Below are positions 12,899-23,860 of a stretch of DNA of 64,000 bases, in pieces. The notes beneath the pieces are model-generated. The model saw only the letters and a program-made list of their open reading frames with translations. It was not told the DNA's origin and did not search any database. The position numbers were made by a program, and so were the translations under genes. Positions within the stretch are counted from its first letter, which is position 1; each line of letters begins with the position of its first letter. Location: assembly GCA_013396635.1 (NCBI GenBank), contig WBMW01001305.1:725557-789556 (forward strand), given 5' to 3'. The stretch is from Penelope pileata. Lineage: Eukaryota; Chordata; Aves; Galliformes; Cracidae.

Positions 12899-15800
12899 GG
12901 TAGTATAAGGATATTAAATAACAGCAGATTAATCACCTTGAACATAGGATGAATTGAATATTCAAATAAATACTTGTTTAACACTCATTCTCACATACTC
13001 ATCAGGCCTTTCTCAAAGGCAGATGAATCAACATTAAAGTTCAGCAAAACCCAGGCTCTCTCCAAACCAAGGTGCAAAATTCACAGCCATTGCTGAGAGT
13101 CAGCTGAAATTTTCATCTGACAAGTGAAACCAAAAGTTGCTTGAGCTCCCGGCAGCAGCATAGGTCCTGCATGCTGCAGCAGGTGGAAAGCCTTAGAGCA
13201 AATACCCAATGCTATCTTTTATAATTATGATTCTTCTGCACGTTAGGCTACATTTAGTGCTGCGCTAGCTCTTTAAGATGGCCTCATCGTGATAATCAAT
13301 GTAGCCCGTCTAGTGCCGTGCCACTTTCCTGCTGTGAGAAAGCACAACTCTTCCTGCTGCCACAGCCTCCCACTGACTTGTTTTACAACATTTAAGCAGG
13401 AAACTGTTAAACCTTACTTCTCTTTTTTCCCTCTGTGCAGACAGAAATCTTCTTTCCTGCTGCTTTCTCACTTGCAGTAAGGACCGTTAAGAAGTGCCCT
13501 GGCTTTTACCCTGAGCATTGCCCTAATTTTAACCTTCTGCAACGGTTATCTTAATTTTACTCAGATTTTTGAAGGTGACTCATTCAGTAAGACAAACTGT
13601 GAAAGTGTCTGGTAGAAGAACGGGTTTCCAAAAAGCGTGGTAAAAAGGTCACCGATGCTGGGGTTTCTTCACAGACAGGAGGCAGGCAGCTTCGGTTCAT
13701 TCGGCTACAACCGAAATGAGCAATCTCCAGCCAGCCTTGTTGCCAGAAAAAGGTGAAAACCCAAAAGGCTGGGCTTGGAAATCCTCATCTGCAGTGGCAG
13801 GAACATGTGCTGAGGCCATGGAGCCCCCTTCTCACCTGGATGCTTAAAGGGAAACATGAAGTTACAAAAGGGGCTCAGCCACACTGGGTAAGCACCTTTA
13901 ATAACAACATTTACACCTAGTACAAATGCAAGTTTTATGAGTTTTAATCTTTACTTTGACATAATGAGTGAAGTTAAAGCCAGAGGCTTTTCTGCCATTA
14001 TCAGAGGCTCTGTCAGTGAGTGCTGGAGCCTAATTAGTTCTGATGCAGAAAATCAGCAAAGCCACTGCTGGTTATGACCTCTGCCAAGAGCAGCAGAGAC
14101 CAGACAAATGAAGCTTAAGACGTTATTAGTTGTTCTGTTGCAAAGTCCCAGATAAAATATGACAGGATGTTGTTGCCTGACTCCGGCATCAGCTCTCCAG
14201 ATGGCACTCAGCACTGGCTCGCAGCGAGGCTCGTGGGGAGGCTGGCACATTTTCTCTGTCAAAATGAAAGTTTTCCAATTACAAAGAGATAATGTGAAGA
14301 GATGCAAACTTAATCTCCTGAACGAAAGGTTGCAAGCTGTGTAATAGCAGTCGAGGGGAGAGATTTCACATAGTTCAGTTGCTTTAAATACTGATGCTCA
14401 GGAAAGCTTTGTTGTCCTGCCCAGTAAAACATGGAAATTGGCTGTGCTTGGCCTTGGGTGCTGGGGCATGTTCGGAGGGATGTGGCCACATCGTGGCTGC
14501 TCAGATGGCACCAGGGCCCCGATCCTGTGCTTGTCTGTCAGGGGCATGATGGGCAGCCCTGGCTTGAAGGGACTTCAAGGAGAATGAAGTGTTTTGGAGC
14601 TAGCTGGGAGCTGGTCACTTGTGTTTGTTTAGTGGCAGGCCAGGTCACTTCTTCCAGTCTGGCTGAGGGAAATAATGTCTTTTCTTTCTCAAGGTTTTAT
14701 GAAATCCTTGTGTGAAAAAAAGAAACAATGTCATGCAAGTGGTGTGCTCACAGGATTTGACACTGATGTTAAGACACATTATCCTGGTATTCACAGCACT
14801 GTACTGGGCATGTGGAAGCTACTTAGTAGCCCCTGTGGCAGAAAAACATGGTAGTGGGCTGATAGCCAACAGAAGCCGCAGCTGACCTCAGCATCACTTT
14901 GAGCTGCTGGGAAGCATAGGGAGTTGTCTGAAGGCTAGGAAAGCCTCCACACACATTGTCCTCTGCTTGACCGGTTGCCATAAGGGACTGCTGATGTGGC
15001 CCATCGGCACAAAGAGATCTCAGCTGAGCGAAGGCCGTCCTGTTTAAAAGCTGCTGGCAGAGGCCCATGAGGGAGGCCCCACGGTGCTCCTCAGGGTGCT
15101 GCTAGGCTGTCCTGTGATGCTGCGGACATTCAAGAGAATACATTTCAGGACCATTATTTGTAATATTGTGGTACAAGAAATGCCAGTTAACCCAGAGGGA
15201 AACTTCTCACAGGGCTGGCCACTGCTTGCTACTTGAGGTGGTTGTATCCTCTCCTCTGGCTGAAAAGAACTGTGAAGTGCCTTTATTTCAAAGTGTACCT
15301 CTAAGTTCAGCATTAGAGTGTGATAGAATAATAAGACAGAGGCTTTTTTTTTTCCCCCAGTGCAATAGTAGGATGTGAAAATCTGCAGTGCTATTTAAAA
15401 AGGATGGAAAGGAGTACTCTGTAAATGCAGTTAAAGAAGTAGATAACTGCAAAACATAAAGAGAGGAAATAAAAAATTCAAGCACAGAAAAATGTAAATA
15501 CCTAAAGCAGAAGAGCTCAGGGGAAGTGATTCTAGTTTCACATAGGTGTGGATGAGAACAAAAGAGCGGTGAAGGGGAACGCCCTACAAGGTGACATGTG
15601 TACCTATTGAAAAGATTAGCAAGGTTTTGGGGCTTATCGTAGGTCTCGTTTTGCATTTTTTGCAAAAGCCTTTTGCCTCAAACTATCACCGCACAATGGA
15701 TTGATTCCTGTCATATCTTTCTGGAAATATCTTTATTCTTGTTTCCTCACTGAGAAAACACAGACTTGATGTAATTCAAAGGTCTGCAAGGACGCACAAT

Positions 15801-18800
15801 TTTCAGTAATGTTATTATTAATTTAATTTATTGAGAAGTCCTCTCTGTATTTTTGGTGAGGTGGAGCCACTGCATTCTGGCTGTCTGTGCCGGGGGTGCT
15901 AGCTGTGGCTGGGAATGCATGCATGCAAATGGCAACATCCAAATGGAGCACTGATCTTACTCTAGCAAAATGCCTGAACAATTTCCTTTGGTGTTACCAG
16001 ATCACATTGTTTTTCAATTTCATAACTTCCAAAATTTCAGGACCTTATTCGGTCATGGAATGAATGAAAATTCTGAAATGTTAGGGCTGCCGTTCATTCA
16101 CAGGGGTGCAGCAGAGGCCAAGAACAGCCGAGGCTTACAGTTCTGTTCTGCTGGAAATGATGGCTGGGCGCATTTAATAAGAAAATTCTGTGGCATGGTT
16201 GAGGCCGTTGGTTATTCACAGCTGTTGATGCATTAATCCAGCACGAGGAAGAGAAAACGGAAAGGATGTTTCAGCCATAGGGTTTATATTTACATATAAA
16301 ATTAGTATTCAGTTAGAGCCGACAGCATACTTACATCTGGATCCTGTATGATAGCAGTTGATACATTTCATATGGCAAGTGGCATAGAGCAAGATTAGAT
16401 AAGGTTTTCTGCTTAGCCATGCTTCTCTTTTGAAACAAATATTCATACCGACACTCTCCACAAATCACACAGCAGGGCTAAGAACAGTTGTGCAACGCTC
16501 TCTGCACCCGCTGGGCTTCCCAAGGGGTTCCGTCTCTGGCTCCAGGCTTGCCAGCAGCAAGCTGCCTCTGGGGCAGGAGATGAGCTCAGGAGGATGTTCA
16601 GTTTTGACATCAAAAACCCAAACCCACCAGAGCACTCCCCAAATGAGCTGTGTGACAGACCTGAAAAACAGGCTGGAGCAGGCCCTCTCACAAGGTCAAT
16701 TGTTTAGAGCCAGCTTATGAGGAACTGAGAAAAAATGTATGTGAATGTGGACTTCGGAAAGGTCTATACTCCAAACCCAGGTCAGCTGCCTGGAGGGCAC
16801 TTTGCTACTTGACATTGCTCATCCACATCTTGGCCCTGAAGTGCTTGCAGGGTGCACCACGCTGACTGCTGCTTGTGTGGCCCCTAGCAGCTGGCAACAT
16901 CTGCACCCGCTCCCGCCCAGCTCCTACAGCTGCACCCTCCGCAAGCCGAGCACGCTGACCTCAGCGAGAATTGTTTGTGAGACGCCAACGAAATGTTACC
17001 AGCGTGGCTGGAGGTAGTGTCACCCTTGCCTCCGTGCTGAGCTCCTCTGTGTGTGTCACCACCACGTGAGGCAGTGCAGCCGGAGGCTGAGGGCCAGGCA
17101 CTGGTCCTCAGGCATGCAGGGAAGAACAGGCAACGCATGAAATCCAGGTAGCACATTACACTGATCTCTGCCCACTGGAACCTGCTGCCAAGAGCTAGAA
17201 CTGATGAGGGGAACTGGCGTGGAAAATGCTTTCCACCCAAGAATCAACAAGAGCAAGAGCTCATGCCTGTACGTATACTTCAGGTACAGACCCAAATCCA
17301 CTTTTAAATGAGAAAGACATGACTGAAGTCAAAGTAGGTGGGAGGTAATGCTGCTAGTCTTTCTCTAGGCTGTAGGTGTAACACAGGCAGATGTTGGTTG
17401 CTGTCAAAGAATATGCAACTCACAGCCTAAAGAAAAAAAGTATACAATCTGTGTTTTCATCTGAACCCACTAAAGGTCTAAAAGAAAAATGTGCACAATT
17501 TGTGCAGTCAGGAATAAGTACTGCTGGAGTCACTCTGTGTCTGAATAAGAGTAAACAAAACATTACAAATATGGAAATCATGAAATACAAGAAGATTTAT
17601 ATTAGGAGAGAAAATTTGCTTGTATCAATATACTGATACATACGTATGAGTACCTTTGTAAGTCACGTAGTCTAAAAGATGAGAGTGCAAGCACCACAGA
17701 CAGGTAGTAAATAAAGCCCCAGAGGTGCATGGTCTGGCATGTGTTAGTCCACCACGAAATGGAAACATTCAACAGAGAGGAAAATTGGCTGGCCACTGAC
17801 AGAAGACAGCAGACTTTTCTATTGACAGAGGGGAGATAATATAGTGTTTCATATGACATTTCTGGTAACTGCTCAGGAGGATCTACCTGTGCCGGGTTTC
17901 CAAGGTTATTTGTCATTGCACGCACTAACACCAGAAAGCAACGCCACGGTAAAGCTCCTGTAATCCTCTGTTAGGCGCAGAGCAGCTTCAAGTCTGGAGA
18001 TAATGCCTCCATCCCATGGAGCTTACAGCCCACCAGGAGGACCTGTTCAGCTTTCAGCAAGCAGTGAAGCACATTGCAGTGAGTGGGCAGCTCGCTTTGC
18101 TGCTGCTGAGCAGGGCAGGTCCTCCCCACCCCCATGTCTCTGCTCCTGCTCTCAGCTGAATGGGCTCACCTGCACCTCCTCAACCCTAAACTGCGTTGAT
18201 GTACCCCACAACAGCTGCCCAAAGCTAGGTCTTTTTTTTCCCCTTTATGGCCTGTAGGTCATTTCTCAGCTGTTAGAGGGCAGTTGGAGTTCCCAGTAAG
18301 CCCAGTCCTTAGTCCTCAGTGCGCATTACAGCTGCCCAGAGGCAGGGGAGCCCCTCCCAGCAAATTCTCGTGGTACATGGAGGATTCAGCCAAACTTAGC
18401 ACGAGGAGTGGCAGCCACTACATCAGGCAGCTGCTGGCAGTACTGAATTTACTCAAACATGTTATTAATTCATCATCTTCAGTGAGGGAATCTCATACTC
18501 CTGAAAGATGCTGCTGCCAACGTGGATGAATTTTCTTGTGCCAGTGGGAAATAGGGAGGAGGACTGGCTGCAGTGCCCTAAATCCCACACTGTGCAGTCA
18601 CACAGCATCTGAAGGATCTATGTCTCCTGGGGTGAACTTGGACTCACAACATGATTTAACCATGTGATTTCTTACATGTTCTCTATGTGGGTTTTTTTTT
18701 TTTCTTTAAGGTAGGGTGATTCCCCACATCTGCACCAGTACAGCTCCTGTTGGTTTCAGTGCAGCTGGTGCAGGGCCAGAAGAAGATTAGGCTGGTGATG

Positions 18801-18830
18801 CCTGAACCTTTCTAAGCCTTTAGCGCAGCA

Positions 18831-18870
18831 TCTGGGCAATTCACTTTACATCTGTGTAAAATGAAAAACC
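18831..18870 (-). mobile_element. Possible antisense MIR-like fragment
   Basis: TCTGGGCAATTCACTTTACATC followed by TGTGTAAAATG resembles antisense MIR (CTGGGCAAGTCACTT...TCATCTGTAAAATGG) with an internal deletion. It is only about 40 bp, so chance similarity cannot be excluded. Confidence 0.25.
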
Positions 18871-19396
18871 TCTCTTTTTCTTTTCTCACCACTTTCTTTC
18901 TTTTCCAGCAAAGATGGAGTTCCTCCAAAAAGCACATTCATTTCTTAATGCTGGAGGCATTTAGAGAAGATGTGAAGAGCAAGCAAATTGCCAGCAAGTG
19001 GTGTGTCTGAATGTAGGGATGCAGACCAAACCGTAGCACAGATAAATCCCAGTAAAGAAGTGACTTATTTGGGGTATGCTACTTGAGCAGAACTCCTGCT
19101 GTTGACAGAAGTTTTGCCCACATAAAAGATTTCATATTTAATTAAAATTGTGGCATTCACTTTTCTGTCAAGCAGCAAGCAGTCTCTTGGGAACTTGTCT
19201 TTGGGAATCCCAGCCTGCTTGCAACCACTGAGCCATTCTTTGCATCAGCCTGCAGCTGTTGGCAGCTTCCCCCACTGAAAGATCTGTTTCCCATTTCCCT
19301 TCTCAAGGGCAAGGCAGAGCAGCTCTGCCTGTGCCAGGTGTCAGGAGTCATGGCATCGTGTGTGCCTCAGATGCAGCCTTCCAGAACTTGAGGAAA

Positions 19397-19702
19397 GCTT
19401 ATAAACAGGAGGGAAACTGACTTTTTGCATGGTAGTGATAGGACAAGGGGGAATGGATTTAAACTAAAAGAGGGGAGATTTAAGTTAGATGTTAGGAAGA
19501 AATTCTTTATTCAGAGAGTGGTGAGGCACTGGCACAGCTGCCCAGAGAAGCTGTGGATGCCCCAGCCCTGGAGATGTTCAAGGCCAGATTGGATGGGGCC
19601 CTGGGCAACCTGATCTGGTGGTGGCAACCAGCCCATGGCAGGGATTTGGAAATGGATGGTCTTTGAGGTCCCTTCGAACCCAAGCCATTCTATGATTCTA
19701 TG
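19397..19702 (+). mobile_element. CR1 LINE, 5'-truncated 3' end
   Basis: This is a well-preserved CR1 3' terminus of the bird type. It shows the order GATAGGACAAGGGGGAATGG, TTAGGAAGAAATTCTTTATT, GCTGCCCAGAGAAGCTGTGG, a TTCAAGGCCAGATTGGATGGG block and GAGGTCCCTTCGAACCCAAGCC, and ends in the octamer repeat ATTCTATGATTCTATG. About 300 bp remain, so the copy is severely 5'-truncated, as is normal for CR1, and has no reverse transcriptase coding capacity. No obvious target-site duplication was seen. Its low divergence suggests a fairly recent insertion. Confidence 0.95.
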
Positions 19703-22700
19703 TTAATGCTAATGTACAGACCTGCCTTTAACTTCAACAAGTGGTACAAAATTAGAAGTCCTCCTATATCTGTTGCATCTTCTGAGGAATTCAGAGAGAT
19801 AAAGACAGAACTGTAATTCCCAGATTTGCAACAGAAGTCTAACGGTCATGATTCTCAGGTTTTGGGTCCAATCTGTCACTGCTCCACCTGTAGGTTTTGC
19901 AGGGGCTGGCTCATGGGAACAAGCGAGACCTCCCTGAGCTAATGCAAGGCATATGGCAGCAGTTGATGGCAGTCACCCTGCAGTAACCACAAGGGAAAGT
20001 CAGGCATGCAGCCACATCTCACACGAACACCCTCACTGGAATAAAAGCAACCTCTAGTTCAAACCTACCATAACCACAGATAAAATTCAGGAAGTATTTT
20101 GTTGTTTTTGTTGTTTAATTGGTACCTTTCCTAGTCCAGCATAGATTTCCAGCATTCCCAACAATGTCCTTGAGAAAAGGAGTTTTCTACCGTGCTTCTT
20201 CAGTGCTTAGGGAATTATTTATTGCCTTTTGTTCATTCTGAATCCCTGTTGTCCTGGCTTCGTTCTGGCATTGGAAGTGATAGGAAACAACCAGTCCCAG
20301 ACATCACTCTTGGATGGCAAGCAGCAGCTGAGATCCCATTGTGTGCATAAAGCCAGACTCTTTTCCTCCTGCTTATCACTTTACATTTCACTGTACTGAA
20401 TTTTATTGGCTGTTTTAAGCCCTAGTCACTGTAAGTTATTTAGATAGTTCCTCACTGTCAGCATTCCTCTTAACCACTTTGAATAACTATAAATCTGCAG
20501 CAAACTTTGTCCCTTTAGTGTTCCCCATTGCTTGCTCACTTTTATTAGCTTCCCTTACCCTGTAGCTGGCTTCTTTCTTCATATTTTTAGGAATATTTCC
20601 CAATAAGATCTTTGCTCTCTGACCTGTTATGCTTTCTCTACAGAAACAGGTTTGTTTAAACATAATCTAGTCTGCTTACAATTTATTCCTTTCAATGTAC
20701 TCCTAGGGTACTGTGAACAGGCTTTTATATTTTCATGGTTTTTTTTTTTTTTTTGCTTTTTCCAAATACACCTTGGTTTCTGGCACTCCAGCCTGGATGC
20801 TGAGCAGAAGTGTATTTTGGGCCCTGTGACAGAGCAGCTCCACAGAAGCAGAATTTGCCTGCAGCAGACAGGGTTGTGGTATTTCTGCTTTCAGCACTGG
20901 GCTCTGTCCCGGCCTAGCCCTGACCCGGTGCGGTAGGAGTGATGGAGGCTGCCTGAGGAGGCTGCCAGGGCCAGGAGGTCGGGACCTTTCCCCCAGAGCT
21001 CAGTCTGGCAGCTGCCCTGCCATTGCTGGCCCCAGGAGGAGGTGTGGAGCGCTGTCCATCTGCTTGCTTGCCACCAGTCAGGCCTTGCTCCAGCATGTTG
21101 GTTTTGTTCTCTTCTCTCCCACTCCCTTGCTCCCCTGTTTACCAGACAGGTCCTCCAGGCCAGTCCAAGCTTTTGGCTTTTCTCTCCCCAGCTTTGTCTC
21201 TGCCCTGCACATTGTGCAGGCTCTCTGAGCCAGCCCCGTGCACGCTGAGTGGGGCTGGCTCCTCACCACCTGCTCCTGTGACAGAGCATGGGTGTCAGAA
21301 CAAAGCTGGCGGCAGGAATTGGCATGATGAGGTGAGAAAGTAGGGTGCACAGTGCTCCAGCTGAGGCTTGCCAATGTAATTGCCCTTCAGGCAATAATTC
21401 TTGCCAGTGCGATGGCCTCTAGAGACCTCCTGCACGCCAGCATAAGCCAGAGCCACTTCTGCTTCCTCATCACTCAGCTGCCATCAGCGTTAACCTTGTA
21501 TTAATTCAAGGCAGAACCCCTAGATTCACATTAGTCAGTCTTTCATAGTAACAAATTGAGCGAAATTGCTTCTTCCAAAACCTTTGTAGTGGAAGGAAAA
21601 GAAAGCAGTTGCAATGTTTGGAAGGGTGGTCTGGAGAGAAAATCTGAACTGGGGCACAGTAGGTACAACACGAGCTGCATGTGCTCACCTGGTGCCTGCA
21701 GCCTGCCTGGCACTTGCTGCAGCACCTTGGTGGTTCTCACACTGCAGGGCACCTCCCAAAGCTGCTTCTCTGTGTCCTGAACTATGGCACGCAACAGCAG
21801 CCAGTTGTGTGGCAGTGAGAGCGCAAAAGCTACCCTAAGCTGAAGATGAAAGAGCAAAATGGAGACAAGGCCTGAAAACAGACAAGTATGATCCTTCAGT
21901 TATCTGCAATGAAAACAAAAAATCTTAGGTTCCAAAAGACAGTCAGATCCTCCCAGTAGAAGTCAGCTCTAGCAGGGCAGAGCAGGCAGCATCTGTGGGA
22001 ACTGCTGCATCTTCCCTTCTCCAGAGCTCAGTGTTTCCTGAAGCTCTGGAGTTTCTGGACACTGCAAAGTCCTCATCCACCGCCTCCTCTGAAGAGCCTG
22101 GGGTCAGGTACCAGAGACTAGGCTGTCACAACACCTCTGAACCACTCTAGTGGTTGTAGATAAGTCTCTAGGCTGATTTTGGTTTTGTGAATGTCTTTAT
22201 TCTTCTGTGTGGCAAATGATCCCCTGCTCTGGATAACTGCTGTTACACAAATAAACAGGTTTGGGCTACAAAATACACCTGCTGCCAAAGCAAGTGAAGT
22301 GCTGGCCATTTTTAGCCGTTTCTCCAAGCACAGCTGAGGACTGTTTAAATTGTTCAGTGTTTAAACGATCCATGCATGGGTGCCTCCTGGTACAGTCCAC
22401 GGGAGCTGGCAGTAATTTTGTAGGATGCTCAGCACATCTGCAGACCTGTGCCGTGTTCAAAGCATAAATGCCAGCAATTTGCATGAACCATCAGCCTTTG
22501 CAGTTTATGGCACTGTAACTGTCTTGAATAAAAACCTTACCACAGGAAGCACCTCAGGACGAATTCTATTTCACAGCTTCACTACAGGTTCCTAATGTAA
22601 GTTAATAAGGCAAGCACAATACCTGACGTTTGCAGTGGTAATTACACAGGCCTCGCTTTGAACACCGTCTGACTCCCACTGCACATCACTTTCTTTGCAG

Positions 22701-23339
22701 AGTGTCGGAACTACAGTGCAGTTTGGGGCCTGAAAGATCAACAGGTGCTTTAATCGCTCTTTGAAGGCCTTTGAGAAACATTACCAGTGGGGTGGATTTC
22801 AAGCATTTATCCATCACTTCTGCCTGTGTCACCTGGTTTATAATGCTCACCTGAGGTCACTCTGTAAACCCAGTGTCGGGGAGGAGTGCTGCTCCAGCTG
22901 CTGCAGCAGCATCCCATGGCTTCCTTTGGGCTGGGGGAGCTCTTCTGTTCTGAGGAACAGAATAAGCAAAAGGGAAAGCCAAGCAGTTACGGTTGAACCC
23001 CTCGCTATGTAGAGGAAACCAGCTGTCTGCTCAGCTAAACTTCAGAGAGGGACTTGTGAATGAATATGTTTTAGAAGAAGAGGAAGAAGGACTTTCTAAT
23101 GCCAGGAGCCCAATATTTATTCTAATGAAGAAAACAGAAATTAAACATGATATTTCACTCCATCTGGACCATATCTATCCATCTGTAGAGACTTAACTTT
23201 GAAAGCTCTCTCTTCAAAGCTCTCTTCTTAACTTGCATAGTTAACTTCTGTAACTGCCTCTCCTTTCTAAGCGATGCCATAGAGGTGTGGTGTCACTGCT
23301 CTAAATGCACAGCCTGAGGAAACAGAAGTGCCCAGTGGG
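19703..23339. other. Intergenic sequence with one old CR1 relic
   Basis: Apart from the antisense CR1 relic near 20375-20535 and a poly-T run near 20740-20754, I see nothing that supports a gene. Open frames are under about 110 codons, overlap on both strands and show no family similarity. Confidence 0.7.
20375..20535 (-). mobile_element. Old CR1 LINE relic, antisense
   Basis: The plus strand follows the antisense of the amniote CR1 ORF2 region: ACTGAATTTTATTGGCTG, then GCCCTAGTCACT, then TTTGAATAACTATAAATCTG and GCAAACTTTGTCCC. The succession matches the widely dispersed CR1 consensus (as found in turtles), with many substitutions and small gaps. The outer boundaries are uncertain. Confidence 0.65.
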
Positions 23340-23860
23340 GCCAGACAAGTGGGCTGCGAGGCACTGACCCGCACGCATGCGCTCCATGTCGCATTCAGCT
23401 GCTGGGCTTGTGCGAGCAGAGCTTCATTTCTGCCGGTAACTTGACGAACTTGGGCGAGACGGGGCTAATTCAAACAACTTGTTGCAGCTACTCCCAGTAA
23501 GCTGCTGTGGTTTCTCGTTTGCGGCGACCTGGGGCTAAAAGCACACTTCGGAGCCCGCGGGCCGCGCTCGGAGGGCAGGGCAGGGCAGCCGCCAGGCTCC
23601 CGCCCCCGGCCCGGGGGTGCCCATCGGTGGCTGCGGCTCCGCCCGCTGCGNAGCTGCCGGCACCGCATGGCCCCGGCCGCAGGAGCCGCTCTCTACCCGG
23701 GGCTGCACTGACACCTAGCGGGGCCTCCTCGGAAGATGAGTCTGGCTGCGTTCGTCCAGGCTCTGTTTGGTCCCGAGGGCAGAGTGCAGAGGGCTGTGTC
23801 CCCTGTGCACGAGTCGGTTGCTGTCTTCCTTCTTGCTCCACCAAAACCTCACGGTGCTTT
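23340..23860. promoter_or_regulatory. CpG island with GC boxes, no gene assigned
   Basis: This is the most CpG-dense segment of the window, with GC content far above its AT-rich flanks. Its core (about 23545-23730) has GC boxes such as GCTCCGCCCGCTGCG and CCGCCCCCGGCCCGGGGG. Such islands usually mark promoters, but no adjacent known first exon is apparent. Long frames on both strands (23507-23917 plus, 23488-23844 minus) are probably a by-product of GC richness. It lies about 3.3 kb beyond the inferred 3' end of UBE2E3. An ambiguous base at 23651 sits in the core. Confidence 0.65.
23709..23721 (-). promoter_or_regulatory. Candidate CTCF site in the CpG island
   Basis: TGACACCTAGCGG matches the reverse complement of the CTCF core consensus at about 11 of 13 positions. 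It lies inside the CpG island. This is a motif match only. Confidence 0.3.

Larger units (their letters stand above)
1..19396. other. Intergenic sequence, no gene recognised
   Basis: No coding exon of a known family was recognised on either strand. Open frames are short and lack family motifs, except an unassigned 228-codon frame at 9025-9711 (listed separately). Small items: a 7-bp-arm palindrome at 3419-3434, a splice-site pair near 4959-5014, a TCCC repeat at 8751-8770, a SOX-motif-rich patch at 11940-12215, an AAAT repeat at 12884-12898, an octamer motif at 15923-15930 and a possible antisense MIR fragment near 18831-18870. One ambiguous base is at 11577. By comparison with human this would be the UBE2E3-ITGA4 interval, but no ITGA4 exon is visible. 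Confidence 0.7.

Noticed and set aside
15343..15360. Excellent 3' splice-site look-alike (T10 C5 AG)
   Set aside because: There is no convincing donor or open exon downstream. Poly-pyrimidine runs ending in AG are common by chance.
19425..19613. 62-codon plus-strand frame
   Set aside because: It is the translation of the CR1 3' end, not a separate gene.
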